Translations under genes and position numbers: made by a program
NCBI GenBank assembly: GCA_902492005.1
Contig: CABUJV010000029.1
Location: 1-23,619, forward strand
DNA: 23,619 nucleotides
Origin: an uncultured Eubacteriales bacterium
GTDB lineage: Bacteria > Bacillota > Clostridia > Oscillospirales > Oscillospiraceae
Direction of reading: 5' to 3'
Shown: positions 9,611 to 16,817 of the stretch, piece by piece
How the letters are laid out: every line of letters begins with the position of its first letter
Numbering within the stretch: the first letter of the stretch is position 1
Notes under the pieces: generated by a model
What the model was told of the DNA's origin: nothing
Seen by the model: only the letters and a program-made list of their open reading frames with translations
Database searches by the model: none

Positions 9611-10507
9611 ATGGTCACTGGGACAGTATTCTCCATTTGCGCCGAACAGAGCGGCACGCCTCTTTTGCGCCTGTTCCACTCTGTCGTGCCACCTTTTCGG
9701 CGGCCTTATGAGGAGCATCGACACACCGCGTTTGAGCTCGCCCTGATCCGTACGGGCGGAGGAGTTTACCGGGCGGGCAAAAGCGTCTACCGCTTCCAGG
9801 CCGGCGACGTTTTCCTGTTTAGCAGCAACGAGCCGCACTGCATCGTCGAGGTCTTTGACGGCAGTGCGCTGGATATTATGAATCTCCAGTTCGAGCCCCG
9901 TTTTCTGTGGTCTCCGGAAAACCTGCTGTTTCAGGTGCAGTACCCCGACATCTTTTTTCGGAGAAACGGACGGTTTTCCCATCGGCTGTCGGCCCTGCCC
10001 AGCCCGGCTGAAGAGGTTCGGCGTCAGCTTCTAGGGGTGGAGCAGGAGTTTGTGATGCAGCGGACGGACTATAAGTTGATGGTTAAGCTCCAAGTGTTGG
10101 CACTGCTGGTCTTTATCCGGCGGAGCTATGCCGACTTTTTTGATCAGCCCTGCCGCCGCGTCAAGCCCATGTATCTGGCACAGATGGAGCGGGCGCTGGA
10201 CTATATCGACCAGCATCTGACCGGCGAACTCCATCTGGACATGGTGGCACGGCAGGCTGCCATGAGCCCCTCCTACTTCTCCACGCTGTTCAAAAAGCTG
10301 AACGGCCTTACCCTGTGGGAGTATGTGCAGTCCCGGCGCATTGAGCTTGCGGCGGACCAGCTCACCTCCAGCGACCGGAACATCGCCGAGATCGCGCTCG
10401 CGTGCGGCTATAACAGCCTGTCGAATTTTAATCGCAGTTTTAAGGCCGTCACCGGCCAAACGCCCGGCGCTTACCGAAAGCTCTCTTTGGAGGTGGGCGG
10501 GGAGTGA
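9611..10507 (+). CDS. AraC-family transcriptional regulator with N-terminal cupin-like domain
   Basis: A 298-residue one-component regulator. The N-terminal half (about 25-110) reads as a cupin-type effector-binding domain (EEHRHTAFELALIRTGGGVYR, then FQAGDVFLFSSNEPHCI). The C-terminal part (about 195-295) has the two AraC helix-turn-helices, LHLDMVARQAAMSPSYFSTL and IAEIALACGYNSLSNFNRSF, ending GQTPGAYRK. AGGAGGT at 9597-9603 supports the ATG at 9611. It follows the dehydratase gene by 31 bases and probably responds to a sugar or uronate. This locus therefore carries both a two-component system and a one-component AraC regulator. Confidence 0.93.
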   Translation: MVTGTVFSICAEQSGTPLLRLFHSVVPPFRRPYEEHRHTAFELALIRTGGGVYRAGKSVYRFQAGDVFLFSSNEPHCIVEVFDGSALDIMNLQFEPRFLWSPENLLFQVQYPDIFFRRNGRFSHRLSALPSPAEEVRRQLLGVEQEFVMQRTDYKLMVKLQVLALLVFIRRSYADFFDQPCRRVKPMYLAQMERALDYIDQHLTGELHLDMVARQAAMSPSYFSTLFKKLNGLTLWEYVQSRRIELAADQLTSSDRNIAEIALACGYNSLSNFNRSFKAVTGQTPGAYRKLSLEVGGE

Positions 10508-10647
10508 CGGCGCATTGCCGCCCTCCTTACGCGGATGGGCAGGGACAAGCGTGCCGGATTCCTTGCCGCACGCAGCAGTTTCCTGTATGGAAGAGCGCAT
10601 TTGGCCCCCGAATTCCGGTTTGAAGGAGGGAAATGGCTTAAAGACGT

Positions 10648-10680
10648 AAAAAAGCCCAGGAAACCATATGGTTCCTGGGC
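10648..10680 (-). terminator. Intrinsic terminator of tRNA-Val
   Basis: On the minus strand GCCCAGGAACC...GGTTTCCTGGGC forms a stem of about 11-12 pairs with one bulged base and an ATAT loop, followed by six T (10653-10648). It begins 7 bases beyond the tRNA CCA end. On the + strand no T-run follows, so it is not a good terminator for the AraC gene. The rest of 10508-10647 holds nothing I recognise. Confidence 0.85.
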
Positions 10681-10687
10681 TCCTTCC

Positions 10688-10764
10688 TGGTGGACGATAC
10701 AGGACTTGAACCTGTGACCTCCCGCACGTCAAGCGGATGCTCATACCAGCTGAGCTAATCGTCC
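10688..10764 (-). tRNA. tRNA-Val (anticodon GAC)
   Basis: The minus strand folds into a full cloverleaf of 77 bases. The acceptor GGACGAT/ATCGTCC pairs perfectly. The D arm is GCTC...GAGC. The anticodon stem TCCGC/GCGGG has the loop TTGACGT, giving anticodon GAC. The T arm ACAGG-TTCAAGT-CCTGT is complete, and discriminator A with encoded CCA follows. GAC reads valine codons GUC/GUU. It has its own promoter and terminator. Its 3' end faces the importer block. Confidence 0.96.
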
Positions 10765-10778
10765 GAAGCGCAAAAATT

Positions 10779-10807
10779 ATTATAGCGGATTGGGGAGGGC
10801 TTGTCAA
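10779..10807 (-). promoter_or_regulatory. Consensus sigma-70/sigma-A promoter of tRNA-Val
   Basis: On the minus strand the sequence reads TTGACA (10807-10802), a 17-base spacer, then TATAAT (10784-10779). This is a perfect consensus. The tRNA begins 14 bases beyond the -10 element, as expected for a short leader. Confidence 0.9.
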
Positions 10808-10820
10808 GGCTTTTTTCATA

Positions 10821-10846
10821 AGAGGGTGGTCAAAGAGGGTGGTCAA
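10821..10846 (+). repeat. 13-bp perfect tandem duplication upstream of the hydrolase gene
   Basis: AGAGGGTGGTCAA occurs twice head to tail (10821-10833 and 10834-10846). The second copy covers the likely -35 of the hydrolase promoter, and the pair lies just upstream of the divergent tRNA promoter. It could be two regulator sites or a replication-slippage duplication. Confidence 0.8.
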
Positions 10847-10868
10847 CCGGCGTGAAAGCTGGTATACT
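10840..10868 (+). promoter_or_regulatory. Probable promoter of the hydrolase-SDR pair
   Basis: TGGTCA (10840-10845), a 17-base spacer and TATACT (10863-10868) form a plausible promoter. The -35 is weak (4 of 6), partly made up for by the near-consensus -10. The ATG of the hydrolase is 26 bases further on. Confidence 0.55.
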
Positions 10869-10893
10869 GGGAAAAATGACATAAAAGCGGGGG

Positions 10894-11691
10894 ATGACTG
10901 TGAAGAACCGCATCTGGAGCCGTCGGGAACCGGATACACGCCTGCCGGAGGCCGCCACGGAGCTGCGCCTGACCGAATTTCCGGCGGCGGGGGAAGAGAG
11001 CGGCTGGAGTGTGCTCTTGCTGCCCGGTGGCGCCTATCGGATGACGGCCCCTCGAGAGGGGGCGCCGGTGGCTGCCGCCTTTGCGGAGGCCGGGGTCCAT
11101 GCCTGGGTGCTGGACTACAGCGTGGCGCCCGACCGCTGGCCTCAGCCCTTCCTGGAGGCTGCGGCGGCTTTGGCGCGCATCCGGAGAGAACGGGGCGGCC
11201 GGGTGGCGGTGTGCGGCTTTTCCGCCGGAGGCCATCTGGCGGGCTGCCTAGCCAACCTCTGGGGCAGTCCCGTGCTGGAGGAGCGCCTGGGCCTGCGCCC
11301 GGCAGCGGCCCGGCCGGACGCGGCCATCCTCGGCTACCCGGTCGTCACCGCCGGGGCGTTCGGGGCCGCCGACTGCTTCCGCACGCTGACGGGAGTGGAC
11401 GACATGGCGGAGATACCGCCGGAGCTCTCCCTGGAAAAAAGCGTTACCGCCGGAAATCCCCCCGCATTTCTCTGGTGCACCGGGAGCGACGACCGGGTCC
11501 CGGCGGAAAATACCCTGCTCTATGCGGGGGCGCTGCGGCGGGCGGGGGTCCCCTTCGAGCTGCATCTCTACCCCGACGGCCCCCACGCCATGGCCCTGGC
11601 CGACCGGAGGACCCAGGGGCGGCCGGAGCAGCAGAACCCCCATGTGGCCACCTGGTTCCCCCTGTGCCTGGAGTGGCTGAAAGGACTGTGA
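10894..11691 (+). CDS. Alpha/beta hydrolase (acetyl-esterase / BD-FAE-like lipase family)
   Basis: A 265-residue cytosolic esterase-type protein with no signal peptide. The oxyanion-hole segment is LPGGAY (43-48), replacing the HGGG of relatives. The nucleophile elbow is GFSAGG (108-113, S110), the acid is D200 in TGSDD, and the base is H231 in DGPHAM, giving a complete Ser-Asp-His triad. These features match the family that includes acetyl-xylan esterase-like and BD-FAE hydrolases. The natural substrate is not evident. The ATG at 10894 has only a weak GCGGGGG upstream. The gene ends 5 bases before the SDR start, so the two are cotranscribed. Very GC-rich, like the genes to its right. Confidence 0.85.
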   Translation: MTVKNRIWSRREPDTRLPEAATELRLTEFPAAGEESGWSVLLLPGGAYRMTAPREGAPVAAAFAEAGVHAWVLDYSVAPDRWPQPFLEAAAALARIRRERGGRVAVCGFSAGGHLAGCLANLWGSPVLEERLGLRPAAARPDAAILGYPVVTAGAFGAADCFRTLTGVDDMAEIPPELSLEKSVTAGNPPAFLWCTGSDDRVPAENTLLYAGALRRAGVPFELHLYPDGPHAMALADRRTQGRPEQQNPHVATWFPLCLEWLKGL

Positions 11692-11696
11692 ACGAA

Positions 11697-12428
11697 ATGA
11701 AGACGGCATTGATCACCGGCGGAAGCCGGGGCATAGGTGCCGCCACGGCCCGGACGCTTGCCCGGGCGGGCTGTGCGGTGGCCATCAACTATCACCACTC
11801 CCGGCGGGAGGCGGAGGCTCTGGCGGCGGAGCTGGAGGCGGAGGGCCATCCCGCACTGGCAGTGCAGGCGGACGTCTCCGACCCGGAGCAGGTCCGGCGC
11901 ATGGTTGACAATGTGTTGGATAAATTTTGTCAACTTGACATTTTGATATGCAACGCAGGGGTGGCCGCCCAGGGACTTTTGTGTGAAACAAGTGATGCAG
12001 ATTGGCGCAGGCTGATGGGAGTGGACCTGGACGGGGTGTTCTACTGCTGCCGGGCGGTCTACCGCCATATGGTGGCGCGCAAGACAGGACGCATCATCAC
12101 CGTCTCTTCCATGTGGGGGCGCTCCGGGGCCTCCTGCGAGGCGGCCTATTCCGCCGCCAAGGCGGGCGTCATCGGCCTGACCAAGGCCCTGGCCCGGGAG
12201 TTGGGGCCCTCCGGCATCACGGTGAACTGCGTGGCGCCGGGGGTCATTGCCACCGCCATGAACGCCCATCTGGCCCCGGGGGACCTGGCCGTTCTGGCGG
12301 AGGAGACCCCCTTGGGCCGCCTCGGCACCCCGGAGGAGGTGGCGCGGGCGGTGCTGTTTTTGGCCTCCGAGGGGGCGGATTTTATCACCGGACAGGTGTT
12401 GAGCGTGGACGGCGGCTTTCTGATCTGA
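11697..12428 (+). CDS. Short-chain dehydrogenase/reductase (FabG-like)
   Basis: A 243-residue Rossmann-fold oxidoreductase. The cofactor motif GGSRGIG is at 8-14, NAG at 86-88, and the catalytic set S138, Y151, K155 has the normal spacing (YSAAK). The C-terminus FITGQVLSVDGGFLI is typical of FabG-like SDRs. The ATG at 11697 is taken as the start although the frame stays open for about 960 bases upstream. That upstream part is the shadow of the hydrolase gene and crosses the tRNA. No other fatty-acid genes are nearby, so a role on a small alcohol or ketone together with the esterase is as likely as fatty-acid synthesis. An unusually AT-rich patch lies at about 11904-11950 inside the gene. Confidence 0.9.
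   Translation: MKTALITGGSRGIGAATARTLARAGCAVAINYHHSRREAEALAAELEAEGHPALAVQADVSDPEQVRRMVDNVLDKFCQLDILICNAGVAAQGLLCETSDADWRRLMGVDLDGVFYCCRAVYRHMVARKTGRIITVSSMWGRSGASCEAAYSAAKAGVIGLTKALARELGPSGITVNCVAPGVIATAMNAHLAPGDLAVLAEETPLGRLGTPEEVARAVLFLASEGADFITGQVLSVDGGFLI
11904..11934. repeat. Inverted repeat GTTGACAA-N15-TTGTCAAC inside the SDR gene
   Basis: The 8-bp arms at 11904-11911 and 11927-11934 are perfect inverted copies. The same arm sequence is used, with longer arms and wider spacing, at the LivJ promoter 611 bases downstream. A further TTGACA half site follows at 11935-11940. Local AT content is much higher than in the rest of the gene. Confidence 0.6.
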
Positions 12429-12511
12429 CCCGAAATGAAGGATGGAAGGGAAACTTTGTCATTTCTGCTTGAAATATTCTGCGCGGAAAAGGGCTTTTGG
12501 CAGAAACGACG

Positions 12512-12548
12512 GTTGACAATTTTTGAAGTGGAGCTTATAATTGTCAAC
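12512..12548 (+). promoter_or_regulatory. Promoter of the Liv operon inside a 10-bp inverted repeat
   Basis: TTGACA (12513-12518), a 17-base spacer and TATAAT (12536-12541) make a perfect consensus promoter. It sits exactly within the inverted repeat GTTGACAATT (12512-12521) / AATTGTCAAC (12539-12548), so one arm covers the -35 and the other overlaps the -10. A dimeric repressor on this repeat would block polymerase. The rest of 12429-12511 shows no gene, only a weak TTTCTGC/GCAGAAA inverted repeat. Confidence 0.85.
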
Positions 12549-12571
12549 AATCCCAAAGGAGGTAGTATGAA

Positions 12572-13816
12572 ATGAAGAAGTCCCGTGTTTTGTCTCTTGC
12601 TCTCGCGGCGGCCATGTGCTTCTCCCTGCTGGCCGGCTGCGGCGGCGGCTCCGCCAGCCCCTCTCCGTCCGCCTCGGCTCCCGCGGCGTCCCAGCCCGCT
12701 GAGACCGGCTCCGCCGGCGAAGGCGGCGAGATCACCATCGCCCTGATTACCAACACCACCGGCGACTATGCCCAGTACGGCATCCCCGTCCATAACGGCG
12801 CCAAGCTGTACATCGACCAGCTCAACGCCAACGGCGGCGTCAACGGCAAGACCATCAAGGTCCTGGAGTATGACGACAAGGCCGACGGCATCGAGACCGT
12901 CAACGCCTTCAACCTGGCCATGGACAACGGCATTACCGCCGTCATCGGCTCCGTGCTCACCGGCGCCACCATCGCCCTGTCTGACGCCACCTACGAGGTC
13001 AACATGCCCCAGATCACCGCCTCCGCCACCGCGGCCGGCGTGACCATGATCGACCCCGAGGATGAAAACAGCGAGATCCGCACCAACGTGTTCCGCTCCT
13101 GCTTCATCGATCCCTTCCAGGGCGAGAAGATGGCCGACTACGCCTACAACAAGCTGGGCGCCCAGACCGCCGGCATCCTCTTCGAGACCGGCAACGACTA
13201 CTCCGAAGGCCTGAAGGACGCCTTCGTGGAGAAAGCCGCCGAGCTGGGCCTGGAGGTCGTGGCCACCGAGGCCTTCGCCACCGGCGACAAGGACTACAAG
13301 GCTCAGATGACCAATATCGCCTCCAAGAACCCCGACGTGGTGTTCTGCCCCATTTACTACGGTGAGGCCGGCCTGGCCATCACCCAGGGCCGTCAGGCCG
13401 GGATTACCGGCACCTTCCTGGGCGGCGACGGCTTCGGCGGCATCAAGGATTACGCCTCCGCCGAGGACCTGGAGGGCACCGTCTACTGCTCCGGCTACGC
13501 CCCCGGCACCGAGTCCGTGGCCCAGTTTGAGGCCGACTACCAGGCCACCTATGGCGAGCCTGTGCCCAACATGTTTGCCCCTCTGGCCTATGACGCCGCC
13601 ATGCTGATGTGCAACGCCCTGAAGTCCGCCGAGGACGCCGGCCTCACCGCCGGTACCGACGAGTACAAGCAGGCCGTCATCGACGCTCTAGCCGCCAACG
13701 ACGGCACCGAGGGCATCACTGGATCCTACACCTTCGATCAGTATAACAATCCCATCAAGTCCGCCGCCATGATCCAGCTCCAGGGCGGCGAGGAGAAGTT
13801 TACCGAGCTGTACTAA
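12572..13816 (+). CDS. livJ: Branched-chain amino-acid-type ABC transporter substrate-binding lipoprotein (LivJ/LivK-like)
   Basis: A 414-residue extracellular binding protein of the periplasmic-binding fold I Leu/Ile/Val family. It has a lipoprotein signal peptide with lipobox LLAGC (lipidated C23). A low-complexity Ser/Ala/Pro linker (about 27-50) then tethers the binding domain that starts at EITIALITNTTGDYAQYG. AAAGGAGG ends about 9 bases before the ATG at 12572; an ATG at 12567 would read only two codons and is ignored. It is the first gene of a complete five-gene importer. A strong hairpin follows, which would favour extra binding protein. Such proteins bind Leu/Ile/Val but also other amino acids, amides or urea, so the ligand is open. 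Confidence 0.93.
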   Translation: MKKSRVLSLALAAAMCFSLLAGCGGGSASPSPSASAPAASQPAETGSAGEGGEITIALITNTTGDYAQYGIPVHNGAKLYIDQLNANGGVNGKTIKVLEYDDKADGIETVNAFNLAMDNGITAVIGSVLTGATIALSDATYEVNMPQITASATAAGVTMIDPEDENSEIRTNVFRSCFIDPFQGEKMADYAYNKLGAQTAGILFETGNDYSEGLKDAFVEKAAELGLEVVATEAFATGDKDYKAQMTNIASKNPDVVFCPIYYGEAGLAITQGRQAGITGTFLGGDGFGGIKDYASAEDLEGTVYCSGYAPGTESVAQFEADYQATYGEPVPNMFAPLAYDAAMLMCNALKSAEDAGLTAGTDEYKQAVIDALAANDGTEGITGSYTFDQYNNPIKSAAMIQLQGGEEKFTELY

Positions 13817-13837
13817 GCCCGACGCGAGCCACTGCGG

Positions 13838-13866
13838 TGCGGGGGGAAGTGCTCCTTCCCCCCGCA
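13838..13866 (+). terminator. Strong hairpin after livJ (attenuator or RNA-stabilising stem)
   Basis: TGCGGGGGGAAG (13838-13849) pairs perfectly with CTTCCCCCCGCA (13855-13866) around a 5-base loop. Only a poor T-run follows (TTGTCCTT), so it may attenuate or protect the livJ message rather than fully terminate. The remaining 150 bases up to livH hold further GC-rich inverted repeats (TCCACGG/CCGTGGA, CGGGGCC/GGCCCCG) and no gene I can support. Confidence 0.6.
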
Positions 13867-14023
13867 TTGTCCTTGCATACGGGACCGGCAACACGGACGT
13901 CCAATGGGCGTCTCCACGGCGTCCGGACCGTGGAGGCGGCCACTGGCCGTCCGTATCAAAGGTTTCAGCCGGGGCCGGACCAGGCCCCGCCGTCTGAAGA
14001 GAAAGAAAGGACGTGACGCACGG

Positions 14024-14899
14024 ATGTCCCTCGTGATCGCCCAAATCATCAACGGGCTCCAGACCGGTTCCATCTTTGCGCTGGTGGCCCTGGGCTACAG
14101 CATGGTGTACGGCATCATCCTGCTGCTCAACTTTGCCCACGGCGACATCATTATGGTGGGCGCCTACATGACCTTCTACGCCATCACCACCTTCCACCTC
14201 CACCCGCTGCTGTCGGTGGTGCTGGCGGTGGTGGTGAGCACCCTGCTGGGCGTAGTCATCGAGAAGGTGGCCTACACCCCCCTGCGCTCCGCCCCCCGGC
14301 TCAGCCTGCTCATCACCGCCATCGGCATCTCCTTCCTGCTGGAGAACGGGGCCCAGCTCATTTTCGGTGCCGACTCCAAGAGCATGGACCCCATGGTCAC
14401 CGGCAACCTGAGCGTAGGCGGCGTCAGCATCAGCTACGCGGCCCTCATCACCATCCTGGTCTCGGTGGGGGCCATGCTCCTGCTCACCTTCCTGGTCCAG
14501 GGCACCAAGCTGGGCAAGGCCATGCGGGCCGTGTCCGAGGATATGGGCGCCGCCCAGCTCATGGGCATCAACATCAATAAGACCATTTCCTTCACCTTTG
14601 CCGTGGGCTCCGCGCTGGCGGGCATCGGCTCGGTGCTGTACATGTGCGCCTACCCCCAGGCCAGCCCCACCATGGGCTCCATGCTGGGCCTGAAGGCCTT
14701 CGTGGCCGCCGTGCTGGGCGGCATCGGCTCCATCCCCGGGGCGGTGATCGGCGGCTTCGCCATCGGCATGGCCGAGGCGCTGGTCTCCGCCGCGGGGCTG
14801 TCCGTATGGAAGGACGGCGTGGTCTTCGCCATCCTGATTGTGGTCCTGCTGGTCAAGCCCACGGGTATCCTGGGCCGGCCCATCACGGAAAAGGTTTGA
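14024..14899 (+). CDS. livH: Branched-chain amino-acid-type ABC permease (LivH)
   Basis: A 291-residue integral membrane permease. The N-terminus from MSLVIAQIINGLQTGSIFAL through GYSMVYGI and NFAHGD matches the start of LivH proteins, so the ATG at 14024 is preferred over the upstream in-frame ATG at 13904, which lies in the structured spacer. AAAGGA lies 12 bases before it. Conserved later parts include AVSEDMGAAQLMGININ (coupling loop) and AFVAAVLGGIGSIPGAVIGG. About eight hydrophobic helices are evident. It overlaps the ribosome site of livM and forms the channel with LivM. Confidence 0.93.
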   Translation: MSLVIAQIINGLQTGSIFALVALGYSMVYGIILLLNFAHGDIIMVGAYMTFYAITTFHLHPLLSVVLAVVVSTLLGVVIEKVAYTPLRSAPRLSLLITAIGISFLLENGAQLIFGADSKSMDPMVTGNLSVGGVSISYAALITILVSVGAMLLLTFLVQGTKLGKAMRAVSEDMGAAQLMGININKTISFTFAVGSALAGIGSVLYMCAYPQASPTMGSMLGLKAFVAAVLGGIGSIPGAVIGGFAIGMAEALVSAAGLSVWKDGVVFAILIVVLLVKPTGILGRPITEKV

Positions 14900-14912
14900 G
14901 GAGGTGGGCGAC

Positions 14913-15956
14913 ATGAAACAAAAACGTATCCCCATGCCCGTCCGCTATGGAATCAACCTGGCGCTGACCATCGCCCTGTGGGCGGTGCTCTTCGGCCTGA
15001 TCCAGCGCGGGACCATCACCAATTACTGGTCCGGCATCCTCATTACCGTGGGCATCAACATCATCCTGGCCGTGTCCCTGAACGTGGCCACCGGCTACCT
15101 GGGCCAGCTTCCCCTGGGCCACGCCGGCTTTATGGCGGTGGGCGCCTACACCGGCGGCATCTTTCTCAAGTCCACTCCGGTGGACGAGCTGCTCAAGGCG
15201 GGCAATACCGCCGGCTGCCTGCCTTACATCGCCGCCGCCCTGTTGCTGTCGGGCATCATGGCGGGCATCTTCGGCCTCATCATCGGCATCCCCGCCCTGC
15301 GGCTGAAGGGCGACTATCTGGCCATCATTACCCTGGGCTTCGGCGAGATCATCCGGGTGATCCTGACCAACATTGACTCGGTGCTGGGCTTCAAGTTTAC
15401 CTACGGTGCCGCCGGCCTCAAGCGCATCCCCAAGATCTCCAGCTTCACGCTGGTGTTCCTCTGCGTGGCCCTCACCTGCCTGATCATCCACATGGTGATG
15501 AAATCCCGCCACGGCCGGGCCATCCTCTCCATCCGGGAGAATGAGATCGCCGCCGAGTCCTGCGGCGTCAACACCACCTATTACAAGGTCATGGCCTTCG
15601 TCCTGTCCGCCTTCTTCGCGGGCATCGCCGGCTGCCTGTACGCCGGGTATCTGGGCTCCCTGTACCCCTCCACCTTCAAATTCATGAAGTCCATCGAGAT
15701 TCTGGTCATGGTGGTGCTGGGCGGCATGGGCTCCATGTTGGGCTCCGTCCTGTCGGCCACGGTGCTCACCATCCTGCCCGAGCTGCTGCGCTCGGTGGCG
15801 GACTACCGCATGGTGGCCTACTCCCTGCTGCTGGTGCTGATGATGATCTTCCGCCCCAAGGGCCTGATGGGCACCTACGACTTCTCCCTGTCCCGCGTCC
15901 TGGAGAAGCTGATGAACGGCGGGACCAGAACGGAAAAGGAGGGGGCCCAGAAATGA
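14913..15956 (+). CDS. livM: Branched-chain amino-acid-type ABC permease (LivM)
   Basis: A 347-residue second permease. AGGAGGT overlapping the livH stop places the start at ATG 14913; the open frame further upstream is livH shadow. Family features are GYLGQLPLGHAGFMAVGAY, then LRLKGDYLAIITLGFGEI, the coupling loop SIRENEIAAESCGVN and GGMGSMLGSVLSA near the end. The C-terminus is a short cytoplasmic tail. The stop overlaps the livG start by 4 bases (ATGA), showing translational coupling. Confidence 0.93.
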   Translation: MKQKRIPMPVRYGINLALTIALWAVLFGLIQRGTITNYWSGILITVGINIILAVSLNVATGYLGQLPLGHAGFMAVGAYTGGIFLKSTPVDELLKAGNTAGCLPYIAAALLLSGIMAGIFGLIIGIPALRLKGDYLAIITLGFGEIIRVILTNIDSVLGFKFTYGAAGLKRIPKISSFTLVFLCVALTCLIIHMVMKSRHGRAILSIRENEIAAESCGVNTTYYKVMAFVLSAFFAGIAGCLYAGYLGSLYPSTFKFMKSIEILVMVVLGGMGSMLGSVLSATVLTILPELLRSVADYRMVAYSLLLVLMMIFRPKGLMGTYDFSLSRVLEKLMNGGTRTEKEGAQK

Positions 15957-16813
15957 GTGCAGCCGCCAATCGACGCATACCAGAGGCCAAGCTGGTGCCG
16001 GTGCCCAACCCCAACATTATTCCCGAGCGGGACGCGGATAAGAGCCCCATCCTGGAGTGCCGCCATCTGGGCATTGACTTCGGCGGCCTGACCGCCGTCA
16101 ACGATTTCAATATGGCCATCGGCCGCACCGAGATCGCCGGCCTGATCGGCCCCAACGGCGCGGGCAAGACCACGGTATTCAACCTGCTGACCAAGGTGTA
16201 CCACCCCACCCGGGGCACCATCCTGCTGGACGGCCACGACACCGCCGGTTTGAACACCGTCCAGGTCAATAGGCTGGGCATTGCCCGCACCTTCCAGAAT
16301 ATCCGCCTGTTCAAGAGCCTGAGCGTGCTGGACAACGTGCTCATCGGCCTGCACAACGAGATGGACTACCGCCTGCCGGCTGCCATTCTCCGCCTGCCGG
16401 GCTACTGGAGGGGGGAGAAGATCGCCCGGGAGCGGGCCATGGAGCTGCTGAGCATCTTCGATATGCAGGACTTGGCCGGCCACGAGGCGGGCAGCCTGCC
16501 CTACGGCGCCCAGCGGCGGTTGGAGATTGTCCGGGCCCTGGGCACCAACCCGTCCCTGCTGCTGCTGGACGAGCCGGCGGCGGGCATGAATCCCTCCGAG
16601 ACCAGCGAGCTGATGGACAACATCGTCAAGATCCGGGATACCTTCCAGATCGCCATCATGCTCATCGAGCACGACATGAGCCTGGTTATGGGCATCTGCG
16701 AGGGCATCTGCGTGCTCAACTTCGGCCAGGTCATCGCCAAGGGCACCGCCGAGGACATCCAGAACAACCCGGAGGTCATCAAGGCCTACCTGGGCAGCAA
16801 CAAGGAGGGATGA
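15953..16813 (+). CDS. livG: Branched-chain amino-acid-type ABC ATP-binding protein (LivG)
   Basis: A 286-residue ATPase. Walker A GPNGAGKTT is at 66-74, the signature region LPYGAQRR at 182-189 (the usual LivG form of the C-loop), Walker B LLLLDEP at 202-208 and the switch histidine H240 (IEHDM). AGMNPSE after Walker B is typical of LivG. An unusual N-terminal leader of about 30 residues precedes the domain. The start is nevertheless supported by the ATGA overlap with livM. It forms a heterodimer with LivF. Confidence 0.93.
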   Translation: MSAAANRRIPEAKLVPVPNPNIIPERDADKSPILECRHLGIDFGGLTAVNDFNMAIGRTEIAGLIGPNGAGKTTVFNLLTKVYHPTRGTILLDGHDTAGLNTVQVNRLGIARTFQNIRLFKSLSVLDNVLIGLHNEMDYRLPAAILRLPGYWRGEKIARERAMELLSIFDMQDLAGHEAGSLPYGAQRRLEIVRALGTNPSLLLLDEPAAGMNPSETSELMDNIVKIRDTFQIAIMLIEHDMSLVMGICEGICVLNFGQVIAKGTAEDIQNNPEVIKAYLGSNKEG

Positions 16814-16817
16814 CGCC

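Noticed and set aside
10535..10717. Small + strand frame ending in the tRNA
   Set aside because: It is made of the antisense tRNA and terminator sequence (ends WTIQDLNL, a common artefact of reading across a tRNA).
10737..11696. Open frame extending the SDR gene to 563 residues
   Set aside because: The extension crosses the tRNA and the promoter, is low-complexity Gly/Ala/Arg-rich shadow of the hydrolase gene, and the SDR fold begins cleanly at 11697.
13688..14935. 415-residue minus-strand frame opposite livJ/livH
   Set aside because: Biased His/Gly/Asp composition, no family resemblance, opposite a conserved permease.
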